Below are positions 1 through 11,463 of a stretch of DNA of 64,000 nt, in pieces. The notes beneath the pieces were generated by a model, which was given only the letters and a program-made list of their open reading frames with translations, did not search any database and was not told the origin of the DNA. Position 1 is the first letter of the stretch; the number at the start of each line of letters is the position of its first letter. A program made the position numbers and the translations under genes. The stretch lies in the NCBI RefSeq assembly GCF_033473495.1, contig NC_088940.1, positions 2,232,001 to 2,296,000 of the forward strand, given 5' to 3'. Source of the stretch: Cercospora beticola (Eukaryota > Ascomycota > Dothideomycetes > Mycosphaerellales > Mycosphaerellaceae).

Positions 1-1
1 A

Positions 2-487
2 GCTGCTGTCTTGGGCCATGAAATCGCACATAATGTAGCTCATCACGCTGCAGAGCGAATGAGTCAATCGGCGTGGATGTTGCCTCTGGTGTTGGTCGGA
101 TGGCTTTTTGGGATCGATCCGAATATTTCTGGGCAAGTGGGACAGATTGCTTTCAGTTTGCCGGGAAGTCGGAGTCAGGAGCAAGAGGCGGATTATATTG
201 GACTGTTGATGATGGCAGAGAGTTGTTTTGATCCGCAGGCGGCGGTGGGACTCTGGGAGAGGATGGAGGCGGAGGAGAAGAGGATGGGTGGGGCGCCGCC
301 GCAGTTTATGAGCACGCATCCGAGCAGTCATAATCGGATGGAGCAGATTAGGGAGTGGTTGCCGAAGGCTGAGGCGAAGATGGACGCGGCCGGATGCTCG
401 AATGTGAAAGGCTATTTGGGAGGTTTCACTCAGGCTGCTGACTTGGAGACATTTGGCATGAGTGGCGGTGGTGGCCGATGGGGATGA
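2..487 (+). CDS. OMA1: OMA1-like mitochondrial M48 metalloendopeptidase (3' part)
   Basis: C-terminal 161 codons of an M48 zinc protease; the 5' part lies outside the window. Seen: the HEIAH zinc-binding helix (HExxH) in the first few residues, a hydrophobic segment just after it, then EQEADYIG, the ExxxD-type third zinc ligand of M48 enzymes, and a conserved THPSSHNR stretch. The family (Oma1) sits in the mitochondrial inner membrane and cleaves stress-labile proteins, for example during dynamin-like GTPase processing. The reading frame is open to the first base and ends with TGA at 485-487. Family assignment is solid; mitochondrial location is inferred from the family because the targeting sequence is not visible. 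Confidence 0.85.
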   Translation, partial: AAVLGHEIAHNVAHHAAERMSQSAWMLPLVLVGWLFGIDPNISGQVGQIAFSLPGSRSQEQEADYIGLLMMAESCFDPQAAVGLWERMEAEEKRMGGAPPQFMSTHPSSHNRMEQIREWLPKAEAKMDAAGCSNVKGYLGGFTQAADLETFGMSGGGGRWG

Positions 488-812
488 AGGACCTCCCTGT
501 ACTGGATTGACGATCCCCACTCAAGAAGTGGACCCTTCTTTACTCCTACGATAACGAAGTTACACTATGGCCTTAGCGCTGCTCGATCTTCCACTGTGGA
601 CTGCGCGTTCGCACAAGCTCGAGGCGAGCATAGCACTGGCCACCAGAACATCAACAGCGGCAGCCCTGGCCGCCACGCAACAGGCACATATAGGATTGCA
701 GAAAGGTCTCAGCGAAATCTCAAACAGTATATTCACGAAAACAGAGTTATTCATCTTTACTTTTGGACATGCTGTCAAGTTCCACTCATGCCAGAACTGC
801 AGCTCACGACAT
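488..812. other. Convergent intergenic region, no gene seen
   Basis: About 325 bases between the stop codons of the OMA1-like gene (plus) and the ferric reductase (minus), so it should hold both 3' ends. The short overlapping open frames on both strands have no recognisable protein character. Confidence 0.5.
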
Positions 813-3160
813 CTACCAAGTCATGCTCTCATTATACCACCCAACCTCAACTCCCTCTTCACCCAGGATCTTCACAACCGCAGCTCGGCAGGCCTCACTG
901 AACTGAGGCGGCCCACAAGTCAGAATTGCCAAACTCCTCGTCGCCAGATTGCGATGTCTCCGCATCACAGCTTCAATATCTGGCCTGCCCAGTATCACCT
1001 CATATGGCTGTCGATGCTTCGAACGACCTCGATGATGCTCTGCAATACCCTCTTCATCTTCCGCGTCAGCTGTCAAGTGGACAGTCATGTTAAGACGTCC
1101 GGCCTCGAGCACTGCTGCGAGCTCGTTCGCGCAAACGTCATCTGCTAGCTCACGCTGTGGGACGGCCCAGTAAATGTGCATACGGGTCTGAGAGTTCTTT
1201 TCGGCGAGAAAGTTCGCGTGTGAAACTGCTGTCGTGATGCCGGAGCCTCCGCATAGGACGAGCACTTCGGAGTAGGTTGACAGATCCAGCTTTCGGCCAT
1301 ACGGTCCTTCGAGGAAGACTGTCTGTTGTGCTGGCCCGAGTGAGGCTCTGGAAAGCAGTTTCCTTTGCATTCGGCCCGTCATGCCTTTGTATGGCCGTAC
1401 GAGCAGCGTATGGGCAATCTCGCCGCCCACGGCGTATTCTCTTAAAGCCGGTCGGATGCTCAGATCGCTCTGTTTCTCTTTAATGACTTCAGTCGGCGAC
1501 AGTGGTTCGGAGTTCGCAGCTTGCGGCCTTCGCCAAGAGCAAAGAGTGAATGGGTGACCTTCGTAACCGCGTAAGCCATCAGGTATGTACAAATAATAGT
1601 ACACACCAGGTGCGATCCGTGTGTTGTCAAGAAAGTCCGTAATATCGAGCCGAACCATATCCATTTCTGGGTTGCAGGTAACAGTAGCCTTGACGCCTTT
1701 AAAGAATCGAGGCATTACAGATACCAGGACCAGGCTCTTGAGCCTCAGAATCCGATCCAGGACCCATATGGCTATGCACGGGTAGAGAAAATAGTTGAAT
1801 TCGCCATCGAAGATGATGACATGGTACCAGGTTGTGACGAAGAAGAGGACTGACAGGCCGATGTGGACCACGAGGAAGGAATCATAGTACTTCTCGCGAA
1901 GGTAGTAGATCGATGCGAGAAGCATGAAGCAACCGATCACGGTCGCGGCAACTCCATTTCGCCAGTAGGCTTGGATTTTGTATGCGTCGTATACGTCGAA
2001 GAGGAGAGCGAAGGCTGTCCATGCCACGGAGTGGACAACGGCGTGAATGACGCAAATTCTGGCAACGAGACGATGGAATCTGGTGAAGGTTGCGAATGAC
2101 CTGGAGACTGTTAGCGACTACTGCCGGATACAAAGTTTTCGGGAAACTCACCAGCCTGTCAACCACATAATGGGGTTGTTGCGAGAAGCAAATACCCAGA
2201 CCATCGGCAATTGAGCAATTGACAAAAATCCAGTTCTGTCGCCGATATATCGTGCCCATTGGACCCTCTTGTCAGGATACCAGACATGTTCAGTAAAGAC
2301 GCTGTACCCGGGGAAGCACATCATAAAATTGATCACCACGTACACGGTAAACAAAATGCTCTCGAGCCGCGGTGGTATCGTCCCAACGTTTCCGATCGCT
2401 ACAGCTTCCTTGCTGCCAAAGGTCGCCGGGAACAGGAGATTTCTGCGAACATACAACCACAAGGTGGACGACGTGTCATCTGCAGCTTTCCTAGTCGACT
2501 GCTGAACTCGATACGTTATGCCAGTTGCAATCGCGGCGATCCAGAATAGCGCGAGCAGAAACGAGAAATTGAAGCCAAGATCCCATGCTTTGTAGAATGT
2601 TCTCACGGTGCGTGTGGCGCGTGCCTGCCATTCGGCATCCGGGATAGCGGGTACAACGAGCGGCGTTTCAGCAGTGGTGTGCGCTGCGGTGTGGTCGAGC
2701 ACGAGTATATCGCGCAATTCTGATTCTGGCAATGCAGCTTCCTCGACGGTCGGGATGCGAATTCCCACTTCATCGCAAAGTGTTGTTAGCGTTGTCAGGC
2801 CAGCATGTCTCTCTGCTACAGTGCAATATGTTTGTGCGCAGTAGAAACCAGAGTTTATCTTCAGCGTATTGGAGCATCGGTCTACTTTCCAGTCTTGGCT
2901 ATCATTGCTGGCGGGTTTGTAGTCGAATGTAATGGCATTGATGGCATTGAAGCAACCTGAGACAATTAGTGTCTTGGTTACGTCTTCCGCTAAGCATGAA
3001 TCTCACCTTCAAAGCAGTACTGATCCACGCGTGGATAATAGTTCTTGTACCAACTGTACTGTTGTGTCTTGTAAGCTTCAACCTGTACGGGTGCTGTGGT
3101 AGATGCCAGTATTGCAATAGCAGAACTCCAGCTGGAGATCGTAGCTAAACGAGGCGCCAT
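813..3160 (-). CDS. Ferric/cupric-chelate reductase (FRE family), three exons
   Basis: Exons 3160-3007, 2956-2152 and 2100-813, joined by 50- and 51-nt introns, give a 748-residue protein. Family role: plasma-membrane flavocytochrome reducing extracellular Fe(III)/Cu(II) with NADPH before uptake. Seen: signal-peptide-like N terminus, Cys-rich luminal region, several membrane helices with histidines in the ferric-reductase domain, FAD-binding motif HPFTLCSW, nucleotide-binding GGSGIT, the CGP motif, and a C-terminal end ESMTW close to the usual ESFTW. The start was chosen because it supplies the signal sequence and splices in frame to the conserved core. Metal specificity cannot be read from sequence. 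No iron-responsive GATA site was established upstream. Confidence 0.9.
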
Positions 3161-5050
3161 GTTGATGTATGAGACAGGATACGTTGGACAGGTGAGGTCG
3201 ATGTTGGCAGCGACGGAGTCGGCGGGACGCGGCTGCCATTTCCTGATGCCCGCTGACAGGGCAAGGTTATCCTGTACAAGCTCTGAGGCGTGTTGACGGC
3301 GCTTGCTTGGGTATGCTAGACTAGGTTCTTGCTGTTGTTACGCTGTATAATTTGGAAGAGAATTGATCGGGTGATTCTGACACCATCCGATGAGCTCGCC
3401 TCCTTTGTAAGGCCATAAGGCATACGCTCTGAAACTAGAATAATGATGTTAAGATCGATGTGCGTGATTGCTGTCAGAAGAATTAAACGGCTTCCCAGTA
3501 ATGTCGCACGACCTTAGCAATGCATCTTTGGTCCTAGACGGCTGCATCTCTTAGCAGCGGGCAAGCAACCAGCTGATTTGTCTTGCTGCGATCTGTGAGG
3601 ACCGACCCCTCGCTGTCTGCAGGCACAACTGACTGCCGAATTTCAACAATGACAATGAACCGTTAGCTGCGAATTCTTAGTACGCCAAACGCCACACCTG
3701 CAGATGGACCTGGGCCAATTCTCATAGCTCCTGCGCAGCTTCTACTGCAAATCGGACCAGAATACGAATCCGTGGGGCAGTTTGGACAGAGATTCATTTG
3801 CTTTGGACCGGTGTAGTTCTACCCACCCGCGGACTGGTCCAGAGCACACTGCGCTTGCCTACACGGGCATCGCCACGCATGGGGCAGCCTATCGTCACCA
3901 GAAGGACATTTTGATGTATATCACAACAGCTTCTGGCGCGTGGGTGGACGCTGTCACAAGAGCAAATTCAGGCTGAAATGCATCTGATGAGCATGTTTGC
4001 GTAAGTGAAGAGGGCGGTGGAGTGTACAGCCTGGTAGCACTGGTGGCTCCTGGAGAGCCATTGAATGTCCACAAGACCGGATCGGGAGGCCTGTGCGATG
4101 TATTTGCCGGTATGATCTTCGAATCATCCGTAGGGCTGAGCACTGTGGCAGCGGCTCATGTTAATACTACACGTGTCGATAATGTCCTTCTTACGCTCTC
4201 ATCACAGATCGTGACCCATGGAGGCCGCATATGCCTCTTTGGTGCTCACTGGCAGTCGGCGGTAGCAAACAATTGCTCCCGAATGAATATCCGCCATTCA
4301 TGCTTCAGGTCACATTGCTACTCAGCCCTACGGCTAGTGAGCCATGGTCCTCCAGCGGAAGGTCACCTGCTTTTGCTCCTGAAGGCTGCTTCGTGCGTTT
4401 GTGAGCCTCCCGTGTAGCGTTGGAGATGCAGGCTCAGTGTCGGAAGGCGTCTGATAGTCGCATGTCTTCTAAGCGTCATCATCTGAGCAGGTTGACCTGC
4501 TGTACGCTTCGCTGGCACCGATTTTGACCTATTGGAAGGAGGGCTGAAGACGGCAGCTTGCATCGCGGTATGCGGATGGAGTCCGACAGGCAGTGCCTTG
4601 TGCCTCTCCGACTGCAAACGTGGAGTCGCCTGCATCAGAAGCAGCCACCGCAGCGATGAATAGTCGCTGTGCGCGGAAGCGTCTCAGGCCGGGCGTGCCA
4701 CACGTCTGGGCAGCGTCGATGTCTTGAATCGTCCCACGGTGCGCGGTTGGCGGCATTTGCAGCTCTGAGTGGACCAAACGAGGCGCAGCGGCGTCTCGTC
4801 GCAGATGCTTCTGCTCTCTTCTTGCTCCCCGTCCCACCTCGCAGGAACGGCGCGGCCTCGTGGATATCGCCTTGCTGCATCGCGAACTCTTGCATCCTGG
4901 TACATTGTGCGAACCGTCGACGCGTGTGCGACGAGCCGGCGCGAGATAAATGTGTCGTCCTCCCACTGGCCAAGATTGGACTCCAGTCGCCACGAGTCTG
5001 CAAGGGCCCTCACTCGGCACCAAGATCTGCAGGCACGAGCACAGTCGAGA
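3161..5050. other. Long intergenic region, no supported gene
   Basis: About 1.9 kb between the divergently transcribed reductase and lipase genes, so it contains both promoters. Several 60-280 codon open frames overlap on opposite strands, typical of GC-rich noncoding sequence; none shows a domain, a signal peptide or a consistent spliced extension. The lipase frame is open upstream to 4769, but that stretch is low in protein character. Confidence 0.5.
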
Positions 5051-6736
5051 ATGAGCTGCTTTCCGCGATCCAGTCACCCTCCCACAGCCTGGCAGAGCTG
5101 GCAGACGGAGCAGTATGCCCACGGCAATCCTGTATATACCAGCAATGGGCACGCAATGCCTGGCGACTACACGCAGAGCCAAATGCACGTCCCAATGACG
5201 CCGCCGCCGCCGTACGATCCCGTCCAGAACCAGTATGACTACGGACAACAGCCGAGCAGAGCATTCTATCTGCGGCCCGTGCAGAGTCAGCAACGGGTGC
5301 ATGTGCCTGCAGAAGCAATAGCAAGACAAGATGGCAGACTTCGAAGGCAGGCATCGGCATGGGCATCTACAGTCGACCTTGGGCAAGTGTATCAGAACAC
5401 CGGATCACAGCAGCAAGCATGGCAGAGTAGTGTGAATCTCAGTGCACCCCCTCTGCCAACGCGACCAGCTCCAAGACAGAATGATTGTCCTCTAGTACAA
5501 GCCATGAATCAAGGCTCGGCTTTGTGTGACCGAGTAGCAAATGTTGCGGCCAGAGTGAACGATGTTTTCGCGCGGATCGACGACAGCGAAAGGGAGAGCG
5601 ACGACGAGCTCGAAGAAGCTACGGGAGGACTCATGACGATCAACGAGAACGAGCCTACCAGCAGAAGCAAGTCCTCGCCTCTAGTAGACTTCAAGAAGAC
5701 GTGGATGTATGCCAATTCTCGTCTACCGCCGTTCATGCTGCCCATGAAGATCTACATTCCCACATGGCAAATCATCTGCATGGTGGCACAAGCTTCATCA
5801 GATGTATACCGCAGACCACGACGAGGCGAGCGAGAAGACTTCGTCGAGGCAGATTGGCAGCGAGGCACGAAGGCCATGGTCATCAAAACGCGTCCCGTTG
5901 ATGATAAGAACATCATCGTGCTCGCGATTCGAGGCAGCAAAACATGGAATCCCGTCGACTGGGCCATCAACTTCAGAACACTACCCACTGAACCTAGTGG
6001 CTTTCTCGATGATACTGGAAATGCTGTTCACGCTGGTTTCCTGCAGATAGCCCGCGCCATGGTCGCGCCCGTCGCCTCTCGCCTGCGAAGTATGCTCGAG
6101 CAAAGCTACGCCCGTGGCCCTCCCTCACTGATCCTCACCGGACACAGTGCTGGCGGAGCAGTAGCAAGTCTGCTCTTCATGCACATGATGTCGACGAGCT
6201 TCGAATCCGAACTGAACGATCTCACAGGCTTCTTCAAGCGCGTGCACTGCATCACATTCGGAACACCGCCCGTCTCTTTCCTTCCACTGCAGAAGCCATC
6301 AGGAAAGCGATACGAACGCAACATCTTCCTTCACTTCGCAAATGAAGGCGACGTCGTCGTCAGAGCGGACAGATCCTACATGAGCACCATCGTGCGAATC
6401 GTAGCTGCTCCTTCACCCATGTCAACCCCAACCACGACGAACACATTACGAAAATATGCTTCACGACAGACAATGAAAGGCGGATACCAACCTGGAAACA
6501 AATACCAACCACCACGATGGGAAGTCCCACCGGCTACTCTTTCGAATGCGGGCAGAATGGTGTTGTTGCGAGAGAAACCCGGCAGCAAACGAAGAGCTAT
6601 CGAAGCTGTGCAGGTAACGGATGAGGAATTGAGGGATGTAATCTTTGGTGATCCGGAAATGCATCGGATGGAATTGTATAAGCAACGCATTGATGAACTT
6701 GCTGTTGCGGCTGTGACAGGACGTGACGATGGATGA
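5051..6736 (+). CDS. Class 3 (alpha/beta-hydrolase) lipase
   Basis: Intronless, 561 residues from ATG 5051. Seen: a proline/glutamine-rich N-terminal third, an acidic stretch near 200, then a lipase_3 domain with the nucleophile elbow GHSAGG (Ser about residue 366) and a preceding VLAIRGSKTWNPVDW segment matching the oxyanion/substrate region. The C-terminal ~100 residues are hydrophilic. Family role: triacylglycerol, diacylglycerol or phospholipid hydrolysis; the closest fungal relatives are intracellular sn1-specific diacylglycerol-lipase-like proteins. No signal peptide is visible, so an intracellular role is inferred. An in-frame ATG at 4769 would add 94 residues, but these are low-complexity and look untranslated. 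The gene ends 206 bp before the Aha1 stop (convergent). Confidence 0.85.
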   Translation: MSCFPRSSHPPTAWQSWQTEQYAHGNPVYTSNGHAMPGDYTQSQMHVPMTPPPPYDPVQNQYDYGQQPSRAFYLRPVQSQQRVHVPAEAIARQDGRLRRQASAWASTVDLGQVYQNTGSQQQAWQSSVNLSAPPLPTRPAPRQNDCPLVQAMNQGSALCDRVANVAARVNDVFARIDDSERESDDELEEATGGLMTINENEPTSRSKSSPLVDFKKTWMYANSRLPPFMLPMKIYIPTWQIICMVAQASSDVYRRPRRGEREDFVEADWQRGTKAMVIKTRPVDDKNIIVLAIRGSKTWNPVDWAINFRTLPTEPSGFLDDTGNAVHAGFLQIARAMVAPVASRLRSMLEQSYARGPPSLILTGHSAGGAVASLLFMHMMSTSFESELNDLTGFFKRVHCITFGTPPVSFLPLQKPSGKRYERNIFLHFANEGDVVVRADRSYMSTIVRIVAAPSPMSTPTTTNTLRKYASRQTMKGGYQPGNKYQPPRWEVPPATLSNAGRMVLLREKPGSKRRAIEAVQVTDEELRDVIFGDPEMHRMELYKQRIDELAVAAVTGRDDG

Positions 6737-6942
6737 ACAGGACCTTTGCGACATTGGAGACGCAGGCCATATGGTGGATATAATAATGATTAATGCCAGA
6801 TGAATGAACGGAGCGATAAGCTGTATGATGAAGATTCAATACCTTCACTGATCCTTGATCTCGTCTAATCATCTACACGTCTAAGCATCGTTCCTCTCTT
6901 TCTTTGCCTCTTTCTTCCCTACCTATTCGCCCTTCCCGCCAC

Positions 6943-8046
6943 CTATAGGATGGTACCAAACCCAAAAGTCGTCTTGATACTCCGAATGTAATACTCATCC
7001 CAATTCCTCTTGGTCGGCTCCTCCTGCCCAATCGGCACACCCTCCCAATCCACCCTCATAATCGTCACAGCATCCACATCATTCTGCTCAAATCGAATCT
7101 TCAACGTACTGTAATGTCCCTGCGGCCACTGCGCCAACCTCCACTTCTGCTCCAAATACGTCGGCTTCTCGAGTTTCACGTAGCTGCCTGAGACATTTCC
7201 GCCAAAAATCTCGAATTTCCCGCCTTCGTGGGCGCCTTCGAAGAGTTTGGGCGCACCGCGGGTGAAGGCTGCGATCCGTTGGGGGTCGGTGAAGACTTCG
7301 TAGACTTGGTCGGCTGTTGTGCGGAATTCTTGTTGGTCGGAGAGGGTGGTTGTGTTGACGACGGAGGTGTTGCCGTTGTTGGTTGTGGTGGTTGTGGAGG
7401 CGGATTTCTCGCCGGATTTGTTGATGCCGGAGTTGCTGTAGGTTTTCGCTGCGGTGAACTTGGCGGAGGGGTTTTCGCCGGGGGCGTGCTGGACGTCTTT
7501 GCCGTGTTCTGCGATCAAGGCTGGACCGAGCTTTTGAAAGTGTGAACGAAGTTGAGGGGTGATTTCTTTGCGGACGAGCTCTTTGGCGGGTTCTTTTTCG
7601 AGGGATGAAGAGTAGAGCTCTACTTCGAACTAGAAGAACGCTGTTAGTACTGTGACTCTGACTGATCGACTGGCTGATCGGGTAGAACATACGACATATT
7701 CGTCCTCTTCTGTGTCGTGTGCGACCTCTGGTATCGTGATTGTTCCGCTCACGTCCTTCGTGCCTTCGCGCTCTTCTTTGGTTCCGTCGTCATTTTCGTG
7801 CTCTTCTTTCACTGGGATATTGCCCGTCCACTCCAATTGTAACCGCACATCGAAGATGGTGATGACCTTGCCTTTCCGCTGTGCGACTTCCACATCACCG
7901 TCCATGCTCAGCACTTTGCTGACCTCTGCATTGACGCCATTCTTCTCAGCTTTGATGCCTACCAAGTCCTTGTCGAGGTAGTCCTTAGTCCAGGTGGAGA
8001 CGTCCTTGTTGACCCAGTGCCAGTTGTTTGGGTTGTGGAGGACCAT
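6943..8046 (-). CDS. AHA1: Aha1, activator of Hsp90 ATPase, two exons
   Basis: Exons 8046-7693 and 7629-6943 with a 63-nt intron (GTATGT...CTAG) give 346 residues. Seen: the Aha1 N-terminal domain beginning with an asparagine-rich NPNNWHW stretch and VSTWTKDYL, a central acidic linker, a Thr/Ser/Asn-rich spacer around residues 190-210, and a C-terminal AHSA1/START-like domain with DQQEFRTTADQVYEVFTDP and a closing FGFG. Family role: cytosolic co-chaperone that binds the middle domain of Hsp90 and stimulates its ATPase and client activation. Length matches yeast Aha1 (about 350). A second Hsp90 co-chaperone, Cdc37, lies 33 kb away in this window. Confidence 0.95.
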
Positions 8047-8828
8047 CTTGGTGGGGTGGTGGGGTTACTGGAGGGGACGATTTGTTTCGAAGAGAAGAAT
8101 CGTTGGAATCTGATAGGGTACACCTGGACATTTAGTCAACATCATGCTTGCTATATGCGAAGGTACAAGCCAATGGCCAGCAGAGAAAGATAGCAGGGAA
8201 GGATGAGGTCTTGAGCCATGCTAAACGAGGATTGTAGAAGTGCAACATCTCGTGTGGTGTGAGGAATACCGGCGTGATTGGATTGGACCATGAAGAATAT
8301 GCACTCACCTTTCAAAGCATCTGAAAGTCGTCAGTGAGTAACAGAGCAGACCACAGCTTCAAACATATTCTCAGAAGCTGCGTTTCTAGAATCACGACGA
8401 AGCACGCGTGCCTGAGTCGGCAAAAGGAAAGGCCGAGCCGAGGTGGCTTGTGGCTTGCAGATCCACCTCCACTTCTACGCGCTTCCTTTCTCTTGCCCTT
8501 CATCACGAGAACGGTCGGCAATGGGACTTTCATCTCCTGCTATACAGAGTACTCGCTCGTGCCGAAGACCATCTCTCAGCAATGGCTCGACCCGGTTATG
8601 TGCTGTGAGCGAACAATCGGCAAAATGCATCTGAAGTTAAGTGAAGTGAAGCCGAAGTAGCGAGAAGCGGCGTGAAGTGAAGCAAACGATGATGGGAACA
8701 AGCAGCCATTTTGTCGTGCAGCAAACTGAGCGACGCGGCTCGTCCTTAACAGCGGATACATCAGCGCTGTCTACTTACCACCATCGTCTGCAGTTCTCCG
8801 CACTGACTGCACAGGACATTCGAACAAG
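8047..8828. promoter_or_regulatory. Shared divergent promoter region, Aha1 / SET gene
   Basis: 782 bases between two start codons facing away from each other, so both promoters and 5' UTRs must lie here. Short AAGTGAAGTGAAG-like direct repeats occur at about 8640-8680. No gene was seen; specific transcription-factor sites were not assigned. Confidence 0.5.
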
Positions 8829-10667
8829 ATGGCCGAAATGGAGCAACAGAAGCACTCTGTTGTCGATCACTTTCGCGCCGCGTGTGCCGCTCAGAAGCAA
8901 CAAGCCGACCAGCTGAAAGGAAAGCCACGCAACCAGCTGCCTTTCCTGAGCAGGGATGCAATTCTTCAAACTCTCAAGGCTGGCCACGAGCAACAATTGC
9001 AGACGGCGGACTCTGCTGAGAACAGTCTACATGTCTTGATCGTTGGGCATCCTTACCCAGCATGCTCCAAGTCAGTACGAGAACTCGATTGTACGCTCTC
9101 AATCAAGGACATGCTTCTCGAGACCCGGCACGATGGAAGGGCCATCATCTTACGCCGCTTCGGTTCCGTTGTCACGAATGCTGTCGGAGGCACATACGGT
9201 GTGGAGGATGCTGAGGGAACCACCGAGCTGCTTCTGGTAGATGCTTTCAACTTTGCCGGAGACGATATCCTTCCGGCTGGCGCAGCTTTCGCCATCAAGG
9301 AGCCTTTTTGCAAAGTCGATGGCAGGGGCGATGCTCGCATCAAGGTTTCTCACCCGACCGATTTGGTTCTTTTGGACCCTGTGGATCAAGTGGTCCCACT
9401 TCATTGGCGCATCGATGGACTTGCAGTGTCCGACGCTATGGCCTCGACAGTGGTTCAGACAGACATTGAGATCACCGGAAGCGTCAAGGACCATTCTGAC
9501 GAGACTGACCAGACGGAAGTGCGTAGCACTCCACAAGCGGGACGAGGGTTGTTCGCAGCAAAGTCCTTCAAGCTCGGGGATCAGATTCTCGCTGAACGCG
9601 CAGCATTCTTGATGTCCGTGAAGGATGACAACACTTATCACGCTCTCAAATATGACCTGAGCAGGAACATGATGACGGATGATCGTGTTGGTGCGCCTTA
9701 CAAAGAGCTCGCACGAAAGCTCCTGCACGATTCCACCCTGGCTTCCAAGGTGTTCGATCTTTACTCAGGAGCTATCACAGCGCCCTGCGACGCTGAGATC
9801 CGCGTCGATGGCAAGCCTGTTCTCGATATCTTCCATATTCACGAGGTATGGGCCACAAACGCGATTGCATGCCCGGTATCTGTTGAGGACAAGGCATTTC
9901 CCGGCCGCCTCTCCGAGGACATCGCATCAGCTTCAGGGCTGTGGTGTCGCACAGCCTACTGCAATCACTCCTGCATGCCGAACGCAGAAAAGAGCATCAA
10001 GAATGGCGTGCTGACCCTACGAGCAACTCGCACCATAAAAGAGGACGAGGAGATTACCATCTCATACGGCGAATTCAGCAATCTGGCCGAGAAACAACGC
10101 GCTCTCTACCGCATCTGGGGCTTCAAGTGCGAGTGCGAGCTATGCAGAGCAGAGGGGCGTGACACAGAAGATCTCTTGAACCGCCGCGAAGCTCTCCGGG
10201 CTCGAGTCTCTGCTCCATTGCCCGCGAAGCTCGATGCCGCTTTGGTCTCCGACTCGAAAGCTCTGGTCACTGACGCTGAAGCAACATATGCCGAGTACGA
10301 CGACAATACACTGCCACGTCTTGTCGTAGCAGAAGCATACTCTCGCCTTTTCGCAATCTATTCCAAGCTACTCGATTTCGATGCGGCCGAGAAGGCCCTG
10401 CTCAGCATGCTCAAAGCCCTTGCCGTTCTTGACTTGTCATCAGCAGGAGAGGTCGTCCCTCTGGGTGGCAATCTGGAAGAGATCACAGTCACGAATGTCC
10501 TCCTTCTTGCGGACTTGCAGAAGAAAGCTGATCAGGAAAAGGTGGCACAGAAATTGGAGGAGTTTGCTCAGAAGGTTTACTTGACGCTTAACGGCGATAT
10601 GAGTGGCTTCGAAAAGCTTGTCCTGCCCGTCATCCCAAGCTACGTCGACAACGGCGGAGAAAAGTGA
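8829..10667 (+). CDS. SET-domain protein lysine methyltransferase (SMYD/SET5-like)
   Basis: Intronless, 612 residues. An N-terminal region of about 200 residues precedes a SET domain. Seen: RGLFAAKSFKLGDQIL at the domain start, the split core with YCNHSCMPNA (NHSC at residues 379-382), EEITISYGEF with the catalytic-site tyrosine, then a CECELC post-SET-type cysteine cluster. The C-terminal ~150 residues are helical, like the TPR-type tail of SMYD enzymes. Family role: S-adenosylmethionine-dependent methylation of histones or other proteins. No MYND zinc finger is evident between the SET halves. Substrate is unknown; nuclear or cytosolic location cannot be decided from sequence. Confidence 0.85.
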   Translation: MAEMEQQKHSVVDHFRAACAAQKQQADQLKGKPRNQLPFLSRDAILQTLKAGHEQQLQTADSAENSLHVLIVGHPYPACSKSVRELDCTLSIKDMLLETRHDGRAIILRRFGSVVTNAVGGTYGVEDAEGTTELLLVDAFNFAGDDILPAGAAFAIKEPFCKVDGRGDARIKVSHPTDLVLLDPVDQVVPLHWRIDGLAVSDAMASTVVQTDIEITGSVKDHSDETDQTEVRSTPQAGRGLFAAKSFKLGDQILAERAAFLMSVKDDNTYHALKYDLSRNMMTDDRVGAPYKELARKLLHDSTLASKVFDLYSGAITAPCDAEIRVDGKPVLDIFHIHEVWATNAIACPVSVEDKAFPGRLSEDIASASGLWCRTAYCNHSCMPNAEKSIKNGVLTLRATRTIKEDEEITISYGEFSNLAEKQRALYRIWGFKCECELCRAEGRDTEDLLNRREALRARVSAPLPAKLDAALVSDSKALVTDAEATYAEYDDNTLPRLVVAEAYSRLFAIYSKLLDFDAAEKALLSMLKALAVLDLSSAGEVVPLGGNLEEITVTNVLLLADLQKKADQEKVAQKLEEFAQKVYLTLNGDMSGFEKLVLPVIPSYVDNGGEK

Positions 10668-11463
10668 GCAGGGGCACCCGTTGAGCCATGGCACCAAGCT
10701 TCTATCAGTAGGTGTGATCATGGACTTGCTGTGCACTTATGTGCTTCACGGCGACGCTTCCGAAATAAGTAGCTGTGTATTCGCTACCAATAATAACATA
10801 ACGCTACAAGGACTCAAGGTCCATTTCAGTTCTCCCACTGTTACTAGTTTGCTCTTTTGTCTGTTCTGACGTTTGTGAAAAAGTACGAAATAACCTTACC
10901 CTCGGCTACTGTTCTTCATGCTTACGGACAGCTTGCAATTCTTTCTTGCTAGAGCACAACATTGACCAAAGCTCCTTCCGTGGACGAAGTTGATCGCGCG
11001 AAGTGATCTCGAAATGTGCTGCGGCGGGATTTCTGTGTGCTGTCAGCCCTTGCCGCTGTCGCGGAGTTGACAACTGTCGCCAACGATCAGCTTGTTGCGA
11101 AAGAATCACATCTTTTCGGTCAGCTGAAACCAGCCTTTTCTTTTCCTGCTTTTCTCCCACTGCGATTATGTGGCTCTGTTTCACACTCAAAGGCCTCGCT
11201 GGTCCTGGCCACAGCTTTTCTTGGTGGTGGACAGCGTTATTTCCCCTGCACTTTGGGTTCTTCATCGAACAGTTTCATGTCTCACTGGCGCCCAAAATGG
11301 CCGCGAAACATAGTGCAGATGCGGTATTATGAAATCGCATCGCCGCTCTACGCTCTTCATCGGTGCGTTGATTGCTCTCAACATGAGCCAATTTGTTTCC
11401 CCTGATGCTCTCGTCGAGCATGGGTATGATATCCGTTGCGCGTTGGCGTAAAGGGTTCAGCCT
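10668..11463. other. Intergenic, no supported gene
   Basis: About 800 bases between the SET gene and the zinc-cluster relic. The relic frame stays open after its second stop for roughly 55 more codons (to about 11290), which may be residual coding sequence. Nothing else recognisable. Confidence 0.4.

Noticed and set aside
4769..5050. N-terminal extension of the lipase by 94 residues
   Set aside because: The extra sequence is Ser/Arg/His-rich with no domain or targeting character, and overlapping frames on the other strand are equally open; the ATG at 5051 fits better.
4529..5386. 285-codon minus-strand open frame
   Set aside because: Overlaps the lipase start, is Cys/Arg-rich and has no recognisable domain; a GC-driven shadow.
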